Below are positions 19,396 through 29,184 of a stretch of 64,000 bases of DNA, one piece after another. Every line of letters begins with the position of its first letter. Position 1 is the first letter of the stretch. Position numbers and translations under genes: made by a program. Source of the stretch: a virus; the IMG/VR virus record IMGVR_UViG_3300043466_001742, positions 1 through 64,000 of that record. One strand, given 5' to 3'. Below the pieces are notes generated by a model, which was not told where the DNA came from, made no database searches, and worked only from the letters and a program-made list of their open reading frames with translations.

Positions 19396-20570
19396 TGGAA
19401 GAACAAAAATATTATTTTAAAATATCACCAGAAAATATACTTTCGGATTTGGTAAATATTCCATATACCGCAGGAACCGAAGTAATATATGATATTGACA
19501 ATTGTTGTTTTATTACTGCAACAACCGAGAATACAATTACCGGAACAACAGGACTTTATCTATCAATGCGAGATCTTTTATCTGGTGGAACAAATGGAAC
19601 ATCTTTACTCACAGGATTAACAATACCTATTTTATTTACACAATCTGCTGTTGATATTGGATATTACTCAACATTTGATGGGGCTGTTCTACAAAAAGAA
19701 GTAATCAATAATTTTATTTTTACAGCAAACACATTAAACCCATATAATTATATTTTTTATAACACATCAGAACAAGAGATGATTAAATTTCTTGGTCTTA
19801 TAACATATAAATTAAATTGGGGTGATGGAACACCAGAAATCACATTAACATCGGCCGGACCAATAACACATACATACCCGGCATCAAATGGAACATATAC
19901 AATTACAATGACAGCTAACTCACCTTGGGGTGTTTCGGTTGTCCAAAAAACAATTAAAGTTCCAGTAACACAAATAACAATACCGAACCCAAATGGTAAT
20001 GCTGTATTTTTTCCGGCTGGGGGAAGTTGGTCTGGAACACCAATAAGTTATGATTATATTTTTAGTGGTGATTCAAATACAAATTTATCAGATTTTTATA
20101 GTAGTAATTATACTTCAGTTCCTTTTATTATCAGTGGATTTACTGAATCGTCAATTAACGATTTGGCACAATATGGTCCAAAAGATATGTTGTTTGCTGG
20201 TAAATACAAGATTGGCACCCAAGTAACCGGAACAACCGGTTGTGTTGGAACAGTTTGGGGACCGGATCCATCAAACACATATATATCATATACGATAAAC
20301 AATATTGACTATTATGACTTTGAGGACTATACCTTATATGTCACATATTCTTCTGGATTTAGACAAGACGACCTTGTTATGTCGGCACTTACAAAAAATG
20401 AAGGCTTATTGAATGTGATAGATCAACCGGAAGTCCAAACAAATGTATTTGTTGAACGAGGAAAACAGGCTGTTTTGGAGTATATTGAGAGAATAGGTGA
20501 GGTTGATAATGTTGGTGATTTAGAAAAATACGGATATGGATTTTTCAAAGTCAAAAAAGATACTGCATAA
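19395..20570 (+). CDS. Structural protein with PKD-like domain
   Basis: 391 residues. Residues about 130-200 carry the PKD signature: KLNWGDGTPEITLTSAGPI, then HTYPASNGTYTITMTAN. PKD folds are common in surface-exposed proteins and in phage tail or fibre parts. The C-terminal region is alpha/beta and ends in a charged helix. TAATG overlap with the gene before; 42 nt separate it from the next. Confidence 0.72.
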   Translation: MEEQKYYFKISPENILSDLVNIPYTAGTEVIYDIDNCCFITATTENTITGTTGLYLSMRDLLSGGTNGTSLLTGLTIPILFTQSAVDIGYYSTFDGAVLQKEVINNFIFTANTLNPYNYIFYNTSEQEMIKFLGLITYKLNWGDGTPEITLTSAGPITHTYPASNGTYTITMTANSPWGVSVVQKTIKVPVTQITIPNPNGNAVFFPAGGSWSGTPISYDYIFSGDSNTNLSDFYSSNYTSVPFIISGFTESSINDLAQYGPKDMLFAGKYKIGTQVTGTTGCVGTVWGPDPSNTYISYTINNIDYYDFEDYTLYVTYSSGFRQDDLVMSALTKNEGLLNVIDQPEVQTNVFVERGKQAVLEYIERIGEVDNVGDLEKYGYGFFKVKKDTA

Positions 20571-20612
20571 GTATTTATAACAAAAGAACAATAAATTTAT
20601 AAAACATAAAAA

Positions 20613-21518
20613 GTGGCTACCGGATCCTATGGAGTAATAAGAAGTGCGGATGTCAGTCCCGACGATGTTGAGGTAATATTAAATTATACCCCAAGTAGAG
20701 ATTTGACTGATAATTTTGTATTGACAAAACTTGACGCTAAGACAATATTAAGACCATATTTCAATAACGCCAATACTGGTGGGGCAAACAACGAGGTTCT
20801 TGGTGGTCTTTACAATTTAAAATTACCGGCGGATCAGTTTAATAAACTTGGTATTTATACACTTTATATTAGACCAGCCGAAATTAGAACAACAATTACT
20901 GATTGTGGTATTTTATCTGCACTTCCTAATGTTAAGGGGATTGTTATTGATTTAAATAATGTTCCACAACAATTTAGAAATAAATTTGTAAATCAAGGAC
21001 TTGTTGGATTTAGAGTTGAATATTTAAACTCTGATGGTAGTAAAATTCCCAACTTCTTTAGGATTATTACATCATCTTTTTATTGTGAGCCAGTGGTTCA
21101 AAATTTGACAAATACAAGTCAAAAATCAATTAGATATATCTATGTTGAAGGAACTTCAAACTTACTTTTTTGCACATTATCACCATCGTCATCACCAACA
21201 AATAAACCAAACGCAACACCATTTATCGGACAACCAAACCAAAATATTATTATAACAAATACCTATTTTAATCCAATCACAACTGAAATTGAAATTGTGG
21301 ATCAGGATATTTCTACACTTGCAATTGCTCTTTATGGTAATCAAACTAAATCTATGGATGATGGTATTTACACAATTTACGATAGTGGAAACAACATCTA
21401 CAAACAATACAACTTATACGAAATTAGAGATCAATTTAATAATTTACTTTATGAAGTAAGACAGGATAGAGGTAATAATATTGATTTTAGCAAAGCTTTC
21501 AATAACATAACTGGATAA
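20613..21518 (+). CDS. Structural protein with GTG start
   Basis: 301 residues, starting with GTG; no in-frame ATG lies nearby upstream, and the reading MATGSYGVIRSADV fits the coding pattern from that codon. Unrecognised. It resembles a small beta-rich tail protein. A TATTTATAAC box lies at 20572 and an AATTTATAA variant at 20594, so a separate transcript may start here. It overlaps the next gene by 1 nt. Confidence 0.7.
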   Translation: MATGSYGVIRSADVSPDDVEVILNYTPSRDLTDNFVLTKLDAKTILRPYFNNANTGGANNEVLGGLYNLKLPADQFNKLGIYTLYIRPAEIRTTITDCGILSALPNVKGIVIDLNNVPQQFRNKFVNQGLVGFRVEYLNSDGSKIPNFFRIITSSFYCEPVVQNLTNTSQKSIRYIYVEGTSNLLFCTLSPSSSPTNKPNATPFIGQPNQNIIITNTYFNPITTEIEIVDQDISTLAIALYGNQTKSMDDGIYTIYDSGNNIYKQYNLYEIRDQFNNLLYEVRQDRGNNIDFSKAFNNITG

Positions 21519-24500
21519 TGGCTTTAAAGAAATATACATGTCCCCCACAAACAGCATCTGGCGCTGGAACATTTTCAGACAATTTGGTAGGATTCCAACT
21601 TGTTGATGGGGGAGGTTTTACCCAAGGTAATTTTGAATTTACCGAAAATCTTAACGAAAAACAAAATAGGAATTTTAATATTGGGACATTTTCTGACCCA
21701 ATAAATTTGGATACATTAAATATTGAAAGTGTAACACAATCAAGGTTAATACAAGCAAATAATTTTAGAGTTTATCCAAATTTTGATTTATCACAAGTAA
21801 CAAATTTTACTCTTTATGGTTCATTAGTAAAAAGAGTATCAGCGTCAATTACAAATATAATTAACTTCTTTCCAGCAGGACTTGAAGCATTATCAATTGC
21901 TGGTGATTTTACGACAAATCAAACTGCACAGAATATCGTATATGACCAAGTTGAAGATATTACAAACTTTGAAATTCCTTTAACTGTAATAAGAAATCCA
22001 TTTGATATTGATTATACCACAAACGCAACAAGAAATCTTGAAGTAAGTGATGTTGTTGTATCACCATTAAGAAATTTTACAAAAAATTTCCAGAGCTATG
22101 TTGTTTATGTTGATGATAGTCCATATAAAATAATTGGGTTTTCACCAACTAGTTCAAATTCAACAGTTCTTGAATTATCGGTAGAAGGGAATCCTTTTTC
22201 CGGGAACCAAACATCATTTCAACAAATTGTAGTAAGACCAAGTGATTATTATGTTTCAAAGGTTTTTAATGAAGATTTTGATGAAGTTGAAAAATTTTTA
22301 CTTGATAGGAGTTCTGTCCCACAATATACCGCAAAATTTGTTATATCGGTTGAAGATGAAGATGGAACATATTATCTTACAAATCAAAATTTAACATTTC
22401 CAAAAAACGGTGTTTGGAACCTAGACATCACATCATCATCTTTTGATGCTTATCTAACACAATTAAATGAATTTGCCACAAGTTTGGATAGATATAGAAC
22501 CAATCTTGTTTCAAGGTTTTTAACAACTGGGGCGTTTAAAGAATTTGATACTGATGATCAAAAAATGGAAAAAGTCCTACAAATATATGGTAGGAGTTTT
22601 GATGAATCTATGAAATTCATATTGGCATTACCAAATATGAATAATGTCCATTATATTGTAAAAAATGATATACCATCACAATTATTAAAAAATCTTGCTC
22701 AAACATTGGGGTGGAATACAAATATTTCACCAATTACAGAACAAAATTTATTGGATTCTGTATTTTCAAACGGGTCAAATCAATTTTCCGGTGTTGGGAT
22801 TGGACAAACACCAGAAGAATTAAATTACCAATATTATAGGAACTTAATATTAAATTCGGCATATCTTTTTAAATCAAAGGGAACAAGAAAATCCATTGAA
22901 ATTTTACTTAGGTTAATTGGAGCACCAGAAGCTTTAGTTGAATTTAATGAATATATCTATGTTGCGGATCAAAAAATAAGTATAGATGATTTTGATAAGC
23001 AATATAGTTTAATTTCAGGTGGAACATATAATCAAGAATTACCAGTTCTTGATACAACAGATGTCTATTCAGTAATGGGAAAAACATATACCGGTATTAC
23101 AACACAAACAATATCATCAAATGTTGATTCGGTTATTGAAGACTATCCACTTGACGATGATGGTTACCCAAGTATGCCACAAGTAAGTGATTCGTTTTAT
23201 TATCAAATAGGAGGTGGATGGTTTGAATCGACACCAAAACATAGAATGCCAGAAAAGGTTGATTCAACAAATAGCGTATTTACAGGTTCAAATCAAGATT
23301 TTCAAACAACACTACTTCCATTTAATTACGGAGAACAATACCTCCAAAGATATAGAAAGTTTCCATATATGGATTTGGGGTATAGATTGAGAAGAACCGT
23401 AGATAATAAAAAAAGTTGGACGGACGAAGAATCAACATTAAGACAAAGTTTTGATGGTAATTTTAATGCGTATTATGAAGTTGGTGATGAAAGATTAACA
23501 ATCAATGTTAAAAATGTTGATATACACATGAACCCAGCCCAAGGGTTGGTTTATGATGTTTGGAATATGTCAAGAATTTACAACTATCCAATACCAAACG
23601 AAGGGTTACACTATGTTGAACCAACTTGTTGTAATCCAAACCCAAACACACCATATCCTATGAGAGGTGGTATAGATTGGACAGAAATCGTCCCAAAACC
23701 AAAACAAAAAACATTTTTTGAATTTGCCCAGACTTTCTGGAGAAATATGATAAATGTAAGAAATAGACAATATATAACTGATGGAAAAACTGGGGGTTAC
23801 CCAACATTACAGTCAATTTATTGGAAATATTTGGAATCAGAACAAACAATTAACATTCCAAATGATAATTTCACATACCAAACAATGATTGATTATGTTC
23901 ACGGACTAGGTGATTATTGGATTAGACTTATTGAACAAATGGTTCCAGCAACAACAATCTGGAATACCGGAGTTAAATATGAAAACTCAATTTTTCATAG
24001 ACAAAAATTTGTGTGGAGAAGACAAGCTGGTTGTCAAATTATTCCAGTTCCTTGTAAGCCTTGTTCTCTTGTCGGACAATTATTTGCATATGATTGTCCA
24101 GTTCAATCTGTTGAATGTCCATTATATCCTTGGGGTTCAAATCCTGCAATAAATTCTTTTGGTGTTGTTTTAATGAATGTTATAGAATCATATTTAGTGA
24201 CAAATGGTTACGATCTAACAAATGATTGTGTTTTAAATTCAATTACCACTAATTGGTTTGTTGATGTAAGACTAAATAATAGTGTAGTAGCATCTGTTCC
24301 ATTTTTTAGTGGTACAGGGTATTTGGTTGAAGGTCTTAGTTTCCCAACACCTAACAAATGGATTGAAGGGGTTAATAGTTCAAGTGATGAACTACAACTT
24401 TATGGATTAAGTTTTATAATTAATCAAAATAGTGGGAAAATTGTAATATATAGTAATAATTGTATTCCACTAAATATGAATAATAATTTGGAATTCAATG

Positions 24501-24535
24501 TAGGGATAAATTTTAAAATATTGTGTAACGGATAA
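21518..24535 (+). CDS. Probable baseplate wedge protein, gp7/P2 gpI-like
   Basis: 1005 residues, close to T4 gp7 (1032). Residues about 340-480 contain the helical stretch SLDRYRTNLVSRFLTTGAFK and later YLFKSKGTRKSIEILLRLIG, typical of the P2 gpI family, which is the counterpart of gp7 in contractile tails. The C-terminal third is Cys- and aromatic-rich (TCCNPNPNTPYP, CQIIPVPCKPCS) and probably forms an extra surface domain. It lies downstream of gp6 in the same transcript direction, with TAATG overlaps at both ends. Assignment rests on these patterns and length. Confidence 0.6.
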   Translation: MALKKYTCPPQTASGAGTFSDNLVGFQLVDGGGFTQGNFEFTENLNEKQNRNFNIGTFSDPINLDTLNIESVTQSRLIQANNFRVYPNFDLSQVTNFTLYGSLVKRVSASITNIINFFPAGLEALSIAGDFTTNQTAQNIVYDQVEDITNFEIPLTVIRNPFDIDYTTNATRNLEVSDVVVSPLRNFTKNFQSYVVYVDDSPYKIIGFSPTSSNSTVLELSVEGNPFSGNQTSFQQIVVRPSDYYVSKVFNEDFDEVEKFLLDRSSVPQYTAKFVISVEDEDGTYYLTNQNLTFPKNGVWNLDITSSSFDAYLTQLNEFATSLDRYRTNLVSRFLTTGAFKEFDTDDQKMEKVLQIYGRSFDESMKFILALPNMNNVHYIVKNDIPSQLLKNLAQTLGWNTNISPITEQNLLDSVFSNGSNQFSGVGIGQTPEELNYQYYRNLILNSAYLFKSKGTRKSIEILLRLIGAPEALVEFNEYIYVADQKISIDDFDKQYSLISGGTYNQELPVLDTTDVYSVMGKTYTGITTQTISSNVDSVIEDYPLDDDGYPSMPQVSDSFYYQIGGGWFESTPKHRMPEKVDSTNSVFTGSNQDFQTTLLPFNYGEQYLQRYRKFPYMDLGYRLRRTVDNKKSWTDEESTLRQSFDGNFNAYYEVGDERLTINVKNVDIHMNPAQGLVYDVWNMSRIYNYPIPNEGLHYVEPTCCNPNPNTPYPMRGGIDWTEIVPKPKQKTFFEFAQTFWRNMINVRNRQYITDGKTGGYPTLQSIYWKYLESEQTINIPNDNFTYQTMIDYVHGLGDYWIRLIEQMVPATTIWNTGVKYENSIFHRQKFVWRRQAGCQIIPVPCKPCSLVGQLFAYDCPVQSVECPLYPWGSNPAINSFGVVLMNVIESYLVTNGYDLTNDCVLNSITTNWFVDVRLNNSVVASVPFFSGTGYLVEGLSFPTPNKWIEGVNSSSDELQLYGLSFIINQNSGKIVIYSNNCIPLNMNNNLEFNVGINFKILCNG

Positions 24536-27500
24536 TGGGTGTAATAACAATAAATAATTATTCTATAACTGGGGATTGTACTAATTCCGGTCTTGGGCAA
24601 GTATTTTTTAATATTACTGGTGATAGTCCGGGTTGGGCGGTTAGCGAAATCTCAACAAGTGGGTTATTACCAACATCAGCAACAACAAGTGTATATCGGG
24701 TTAATAATTTACCGGCTGGTAGTTATTTTGTTGAAATTACAGATTCGGCTTTTGATAGTGAAATAGTTCCGGTATATATATCATCTGGAACTTGTGTTTC
24801 ACTAAATGTTGAAGGAACTTTTTGTGGTGCAAATAACGGATCAATTACAGCAACAACACAGAGTATATATGGCTCAGCCGATTTTTATTTATATAATATA
24901 TCAAATAATTTATATGATTCGGCAACTGGGGTTCCAAATAATTACATATTTAACGGACTATCGGCCGACACCTATTATGTTGTTGCAAATGATGGTGGTG
25001 GTTGTTCTGGAAGATCGGAATCTTGTATTATATATTCATCAACACCGATAAATTATGGGTTTTATGTTGTAAATGATGCCAATTGTGTTTCTGCGGCTGG
25101 TAATGGAAAAATATTCATAACTGGTTTAACTGGAAACGCACCATTTACATATTTGTGGTCTAATGGTGAAACTTCATCATCGGTAGAAAACTTATTACCT
25201 GGTGTATATTCGGTTACAGTAACCGATTCAAAAGGGTGTGAGTTAATTAAAACAGTAACAGTTAATAATGTTCCACCAATTAAATTTGGTTCTTTTATTA
25301 CAACACCACCAAGTTGTTTTACAAATAACGGTGAAGTTAGTGTTACGGTTGTTGATGGTACAGCACCATATTATTTTAGTGGTAGCAACGGTCAGACAAT
25401 CGTTACTTATTCGCAAACATATACTTTCACAAATTTAAACCCAGGAAATTTTTCAGTTTTCGTTCAAGATGCCGGTCTTTGTAGTATTACAAACTCAACC
25501 ACATTATCAACACCAAACTCATTTTTTGTAACATCAGTAAATACTGTAAATTCAAGTTGTGGTAATAATGGTAGTGTTAATATTGTTTTAAATAATGGTG
25601 TTGCTGGAGGAACTTTTATATACACACTGACAGATTCTCTTGGTAATACGAATTCACAAACAACAACACTTGTTAATTTTTCATTTAATAATTTAGCATC
25701 GGGGACATATACCTTAACAATTACAGATGGGACTTGTACATATACAAAGACGATTACAATAACAAATATTATTTTATTTACAATATCGGCAGCCACAACC
25801 GGAACAACTTGTGGTCTTAATAATGGTTCTGTAAAGATTACAGCAAGTCCTGGTGGTGCATTACCATACACATATCAAATTACTGGTCAACCACCATCAT
25901 CACAAACACAATTCAACAACCTAGCATCCGGAACATATACCGCAACAGTAACAGATAATAATGGTTGTTCACAAACAAAAACATTTAATATATCACCATC
26001 AAGTGGTGTGTTTTTTGATTTTTTAGTAACACAACCAACAACTGGTAATAATGGTGAAATTGAAGTTTTAATATATAATGGTGAACCAACATTTACATAT
26101 TCTTGGAGCCCAAATGTGGGTTCTCAAACTGGGCTTTTAGTTACCGGTTTATCACCAGGTGTTTATACCTTACAAGTTACCGATAGTAAAGGTTGTTCGT
26201 ATTCCAAATCAACAACATTACAAGGAACAAGTTTGGTGTCATCATATCAAGTTTTTAATATTTGTGATTCAAACTTCCAAAGTCTCGGTATATCAGGGAA
26301 AAGAGGAATATTTCAAATGTATAATGAAGGTTATTATGATTTAACTTTTGATTATACAGATTGTATATTAAATGATGCTCAATTTATATTAGAAGTAACT
26401 GTTGATGGCGACTTGGAAACAGTTCCTTTTTACACATCAAACGGTTTAAATGATTATCCTTCAGATCAAGACTGGATCACAATTCTTGTTGACACATTGG
26501 AAGGTTTTGAAGGGATAGGTGAAGTTATTATTGATGAAACTAAAAACACAATACAAATATTTACGAATTGTATTAGTGGTACAGATTGTAACCCAAGTAA
26601 TGTAAATTTACTATCTGACGCAAAAGTAATTGTTAATTTGGTGATAGAATATGACATTTCTTGTCTTTATTGTGGACCAATACCAACTCCTACACCAACT
26701 CCTACACCAACTCCTACACCAACTCCTACACCAATTCCACCATTACCAAATACAACTGATGTATATGCTTATATAGATATAACATCAGGACCCTATGCCT
26801 TTAATTGTGCTACTCGGAATAAACTCGTATTAGCTCAAAGTATTTCACAATGGTTTAGTAATTATCAATTAGCAAATCCAAATTATACTGGTAATTTATA
26901 TTTATTTGAATATCTTCAACCAGAAGATTATTTAGGGCTTCCTAGAAGTATTAAATTAGGTACAAAACCTTCTTATGCTAATACTATAACATGGTTAAAT
27001 CCTGCCGATGGTACAACCATAGGAGCAGTAATTCCTCCAAATTGGAATACACCAAGTTGGGTTGCACCAACTTCAATTTTATTTATTGCATTTGTTAATG
27101 AAAGTGACAGTAGGTATCACGGATCAGATTTACCTCCTTCATTAACAAATGAAGTACTACAACCAACAGCAAATCCTTTTCCTGATGGTGGATGGACTTA
27201 TGATCATGCAAATTTTGTAAGTGATTATAATACTCATTGGGATTATTTTAAAGGAGTAATTTATCCAGCAAATGATTTAGCTAGTAGTGCTAAAAACTTT
27301 TTACTTCACGCGTATGCTGCTACAACAAATAGTTCAAATATATCTTCAGCTGAATTATCTTCAGCTTTAGGTACAAACTTTGATGCTAGTTTTAATTCTA
27401 TAACATATCCTATAGCAAATGTTTATGTTTCACAAAATGTAGGTTTATGGAATTATGGTTGGAGTGCTATTTTAAATAAATCTGTAACTACTGATATTTG

Positions 27501-27576
27501 TGGTCCTGATGCAATTGATTTTACACCTCAAGAATTTGCAAATGACTTAAATAATATTCTATCAGGTGGTAATTAA
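24535..27576 (+). CDS. Modular tail fibre protein: SprB-like repeats, Pro-Thr linker, distinct tip domain
   Basis: 1013 residues. Residues about 1-560 hold six to seven repeats of the SprB type, for example NAPFTYLWSNGE followed by LLPGVYSVTVTDSKGC, as in the Flavobacterium gliding adhesin. A spacer with conserved Cys follows, then a PTPTPT linker at residues about 716-732, then a 280-residue tip domain starting NTTDVYAYIDITSGPYAFN, which might be vWA-like. The tip region uses CCT/GCT/ACT codons more than the repeats, suggesting separate origin. A broken FISUMP-like remnant lies directly after the stop (27577-27663). Inferred role: receptor-binding fibre. Confidence 0.78.
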   Translation: MGVITINNYSITGDCTNSGLGQVFFNITGDSPGWAVSEISTSGLLPTSATTSVYRVNNLPAGSYFVEITDSAFDSEIVPVYISSGTCVSLNVEGTFCGANNGSITATTQSIYGSADFYLYNISNNLYDSATGVPNNYIFNGLSADTYYVVANDGGGCSGRSESCIIYSSTPINYGFYVVNDANCVSAAGNGKIFITGLTGNAPFTYLWSNGETSSSVENLLPGVYSVTVTDSKGCELIKTVTVNNVPPIKFGSFITTPPSCFTNNGEVSVTVVDGTAPYYFSGSNGQTIVTYSQTYTFTNLNPGNFSVFVQDAGLCSITNSTTLSTPNSFFVTSVNTVNSSCGNNGSVNIVLNNGVAGGTFIYTLTDSLGNTNSQTTTLVNFSFNNLASGTYTLTITDGTCTYTKTITITNIILFTISAATTGTTCGLNNGSVKITASPGGALPYTYQITGQPPSSQTQFNNLASGTYTATVTDNNGCSQTKTFNISPSSGVFFDFLVTQPTTGNNGEIEVLIYNGEPTFTYSWSPNVGSQTGLLVTGLSPGVYTLQVTDSKGCSYSKSTTLQGTSLVSSYQVFNICDSNFQSLGISGKRGIFQMYNEGYYDLTFDYTDCILNDAQFILEVTVDGDLETVPFYTSNGLNDYPSDQDWITILVDTLEGFEGIGEVIIDETKNTIQIFTNCISGTDCNPSNVNLLSDAKVIVNLVIEYDISCLYCGPIPTPTPTPTPTPTPTPTPIPPLPNTTDVYAYIDITSGPYAFNCATRNKLVLAQSISQWFSNYQLANPNYTGNLYLFEYLQPEDYLGLPRSIKLGTKPSYANTITWLNPADGTTIGAVIPPNWNTPSWVAPTSILFIAFVNESDSRYHGSDLPPSLTNEVLQPTANPFPDGGWTYDHANFVSDYNTHWDYFKGVIYPANDLASSAKNFLLHAYAATTNSSNISSAELSSALGTNFDASFNSITYPIANVYVSQNVGLWNYGWSAILNKSVTTDICGPDAIDFTPQEFANDLNNILSGGN
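26683..26730 (+). repeat. Four tandem 12-bp units encoding a Pro-Thr linker
   Basis: CCAACTCCTACA repeated four times without change. The unit is in frame, so copy number changes lengthen or shorten the linker. Similar PT tracts occur in the genes at 27793, 29938 and 35511 (-). Confidence 0.9.
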
Positions 27577-27663
27577 GTTTGGACAACCCAAAACTTAATT
27601 GATACAACATATAATAACGGTGTTGCAATTCCTAAAGCGACAAATGATACAATATGGACTCTA
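27577..27663 (+). pseudogene. Remnant of a FISUMP-like domain after the fibre stop
   Basis: Reading on in frame after the stop of the preceding gene gives VWTTQNLIDTTYNNGVAIPK and then ATNDTIWTLLTT, which fits the conserved core of the FISUMP domain (Trp-x-x-xNL ... TTYNNG-x-AIP ... W-x-x-LTT). The rest of that domain is absent; the frame continues as unrelated sequence to a stop near 27718. It looks like the leftover of a former fibre tip. Confidence 0.6.
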
Positions 27664-27771
27664 CTGACCACCATAATTTTAAAAATCAACCAATTCACTT
27701 TAAAATATTTCAAATTATAATTCCAATATGGAAAATATATTGTTATTTACCCAAAAAAACAAATAATTGAT

Positions 27772-27786
27772 TATTTATAAGTAAAA
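27772..27786 (+). promoter_or_regulatory. Putative late promoter box TATTTATAAGTAAAA
   Basis: Begins 21 nt before the ATG at 27793, the same geometry as the boxes at 8764, 52994, 58124 and 61004. Confidence 0.45.
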
Positions 27787-27792
27787 GTTTAG

Positions 27793-29166
27793 ATGTCGGA
27801 AACAAATAGTAACACTGTTTTAAACACAACACCAAATCCGGTTCCAAATAACCCTATTGGTGTTTTAGGATTTGTTATACCAACACCTACACCAACACCT
27901 ACGATTGCTCCAGTTCCAAATAACCCTATTGATCCTATAAATGAATGTAGTGTTATTACAATATTTCCTATGGAAGTTGATTGTTTAACAACAAATCCAA
28001 CATATACAGACACATTTAACGGTTCAGCTTCTTTACAGATTACTGGTGGAACACCACCTTATCAAATAATTTGGGAAAATGGTAATGTTGGATCATCAAT
28101 AACAAATTTGGGTACTGGTTCATATAAAGCAACCGTGACAGACTCTTATGGCGATTTCACAATAATAACTACTTGTGTTTTGACAGCACCACCACGACCA
28201 TTACCACTACCTATGTGTATTACCACAATAATTGATGATGTTAAAACAATTTGTTCAATCTCAAGTAGTGGTTTTTATAAAGATAAACCATATTATCGAT
28301 TATTAGATACTAATTGTACAACACCAAAACCTTTTTATATATGGTGGAATGATATTACAACAAGATGGGTATTAACAAGTGCATTAGGTAGTGGTACACA
28401 ATATAATCATAATCTTAATCCTGGAAATTATCCTGAAACAACAACAACTTATAGTTGGATACAGAATAGTGGTTCGATTTATTTAATAACAAATTTAGGA
28501 AGTTGTCCTGAACCAATGTGTTTCACACTTAAAATTGAAGATGAATATGTATCATTTTCTAACAAATATCCAATTGGTAAATATAACGAAAAATGGTATT
28601 ATGGGCTTGGTGATGATTTAACACCAGAGTTTTATGTATGGTGGAACAGTGGAACAACAAGATGGGTATTATCAGACATAATAAACGGAGGAACAACATA
28701 TGCGACCCTTCAAAACCCCGGAAATTACCCAGAAGCAACAAATACAAGTATATGGACAGGTAGCACTGAAGTAATCTCAAATCTAGGAAGTTGTCCTAAA
28801 CCAATGTGTTTTACCTATAGTATATCTGGAAACACTATAGGTTGTTCACCAAAGTATCCATTAGGTAAGTATAATGGTAAGTGGTTTTATCAATTAACTG
28901 AAAGTGATTGCACTACCCCAGTAAATTATTATGTCTATTGGAATAACACAACACCAAGGTGGGAAGTAAGTTCAAATATAGGTTCTGGTACTTTACACTC
29001 ATATCTTAATAATAACTATGATTATCCAGCGACTATAGGAACTAGTACTTGGACAAATGTAAATGAGTCATTATTTCAAATGTTTGTTTCTTTTGACGAT
29101 CTTGAAACATGTCTTAAATATGCTGAAGCCGTTGGTCTAACTCAAAATGCTGCCGTACCCGCATAA
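27793..29166 (+). CDS. Fibre protein: PT linker, SprB-like repeat and three WWN/NPGNYP modules
   Basis: 457 residues. The N-terminus is Asn/Thr/Pro-rich with a PTPTPT tract at about residue 35. One SprB-like repeat follows (GGTPPYQIIWENG ... SYKATVTDSYGDF). Then three modules of about 105 residues, each starting near MC(I/F) and containing FY(I/V)WWN-x-x-TTRW, GSG or GGT, NPGNYPE and a closing SCP. The same module occurs six times in the minus-strand gene at 33263-35446. A surface or receptor-binding role is inferred. It has its own putative late promoter. Confidence 0.78.
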   Translation: MSETNSNTVLNTTPNPVPNNPIGVLGFVIPTPTPTPTIAPVPNNPIDPINECSVITIFPMEVDCLTTNPTYTDTFNGSASLQITGGTPPYQIIWENGNVGSSITNLGTGSYKATVTDSYGDFTIITTCVLTAPPRPLPLPMCITTIIDDVKTICSISSSGFYKDKPYYRLLDTNCTTPKPFYIWWNDITTRWVLTSALGSGTQYNHNLNPGNYPETTTTYSWIQNSGSIYLITNLGSCPEPMCFTLKIEDEYVSFSNKYPIGKYNEKWYYGLGDDLTPEFYVWWNSGTTRWVLSDIINGGTTYATLQNPGNYPEATNTSIWTGSTEVISNLGSCPKPMCFTYSISGNTIGCSPKYPLGKYNGKWFYQLTESDCTTPVNYYVYWNNTTPRWEVSSNIGSGTLHSYLNNNYDYPATIGTSTWTNVNESLFQMFVSFDDLETCLKYAEAVGLTQNAAVPA

Positions 29167-29184
29167 AAAAATTAAAATAATTAA

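Noticed and set aside
25464-25871. 135-residue minus-strand ORF in the SprB-repeat fibre gene
   Set aside because: Val/Ile/Phe-rich reading of the repeat on the wrong strand; mirrors the repeats rather than forming an independent protein.
26683-26730. Short regular repeats, possible CRISPR
   Set aside because: Repeats are contiguous 12-bp units coding Pro-Thr with no spacers, and there are no cas genes.
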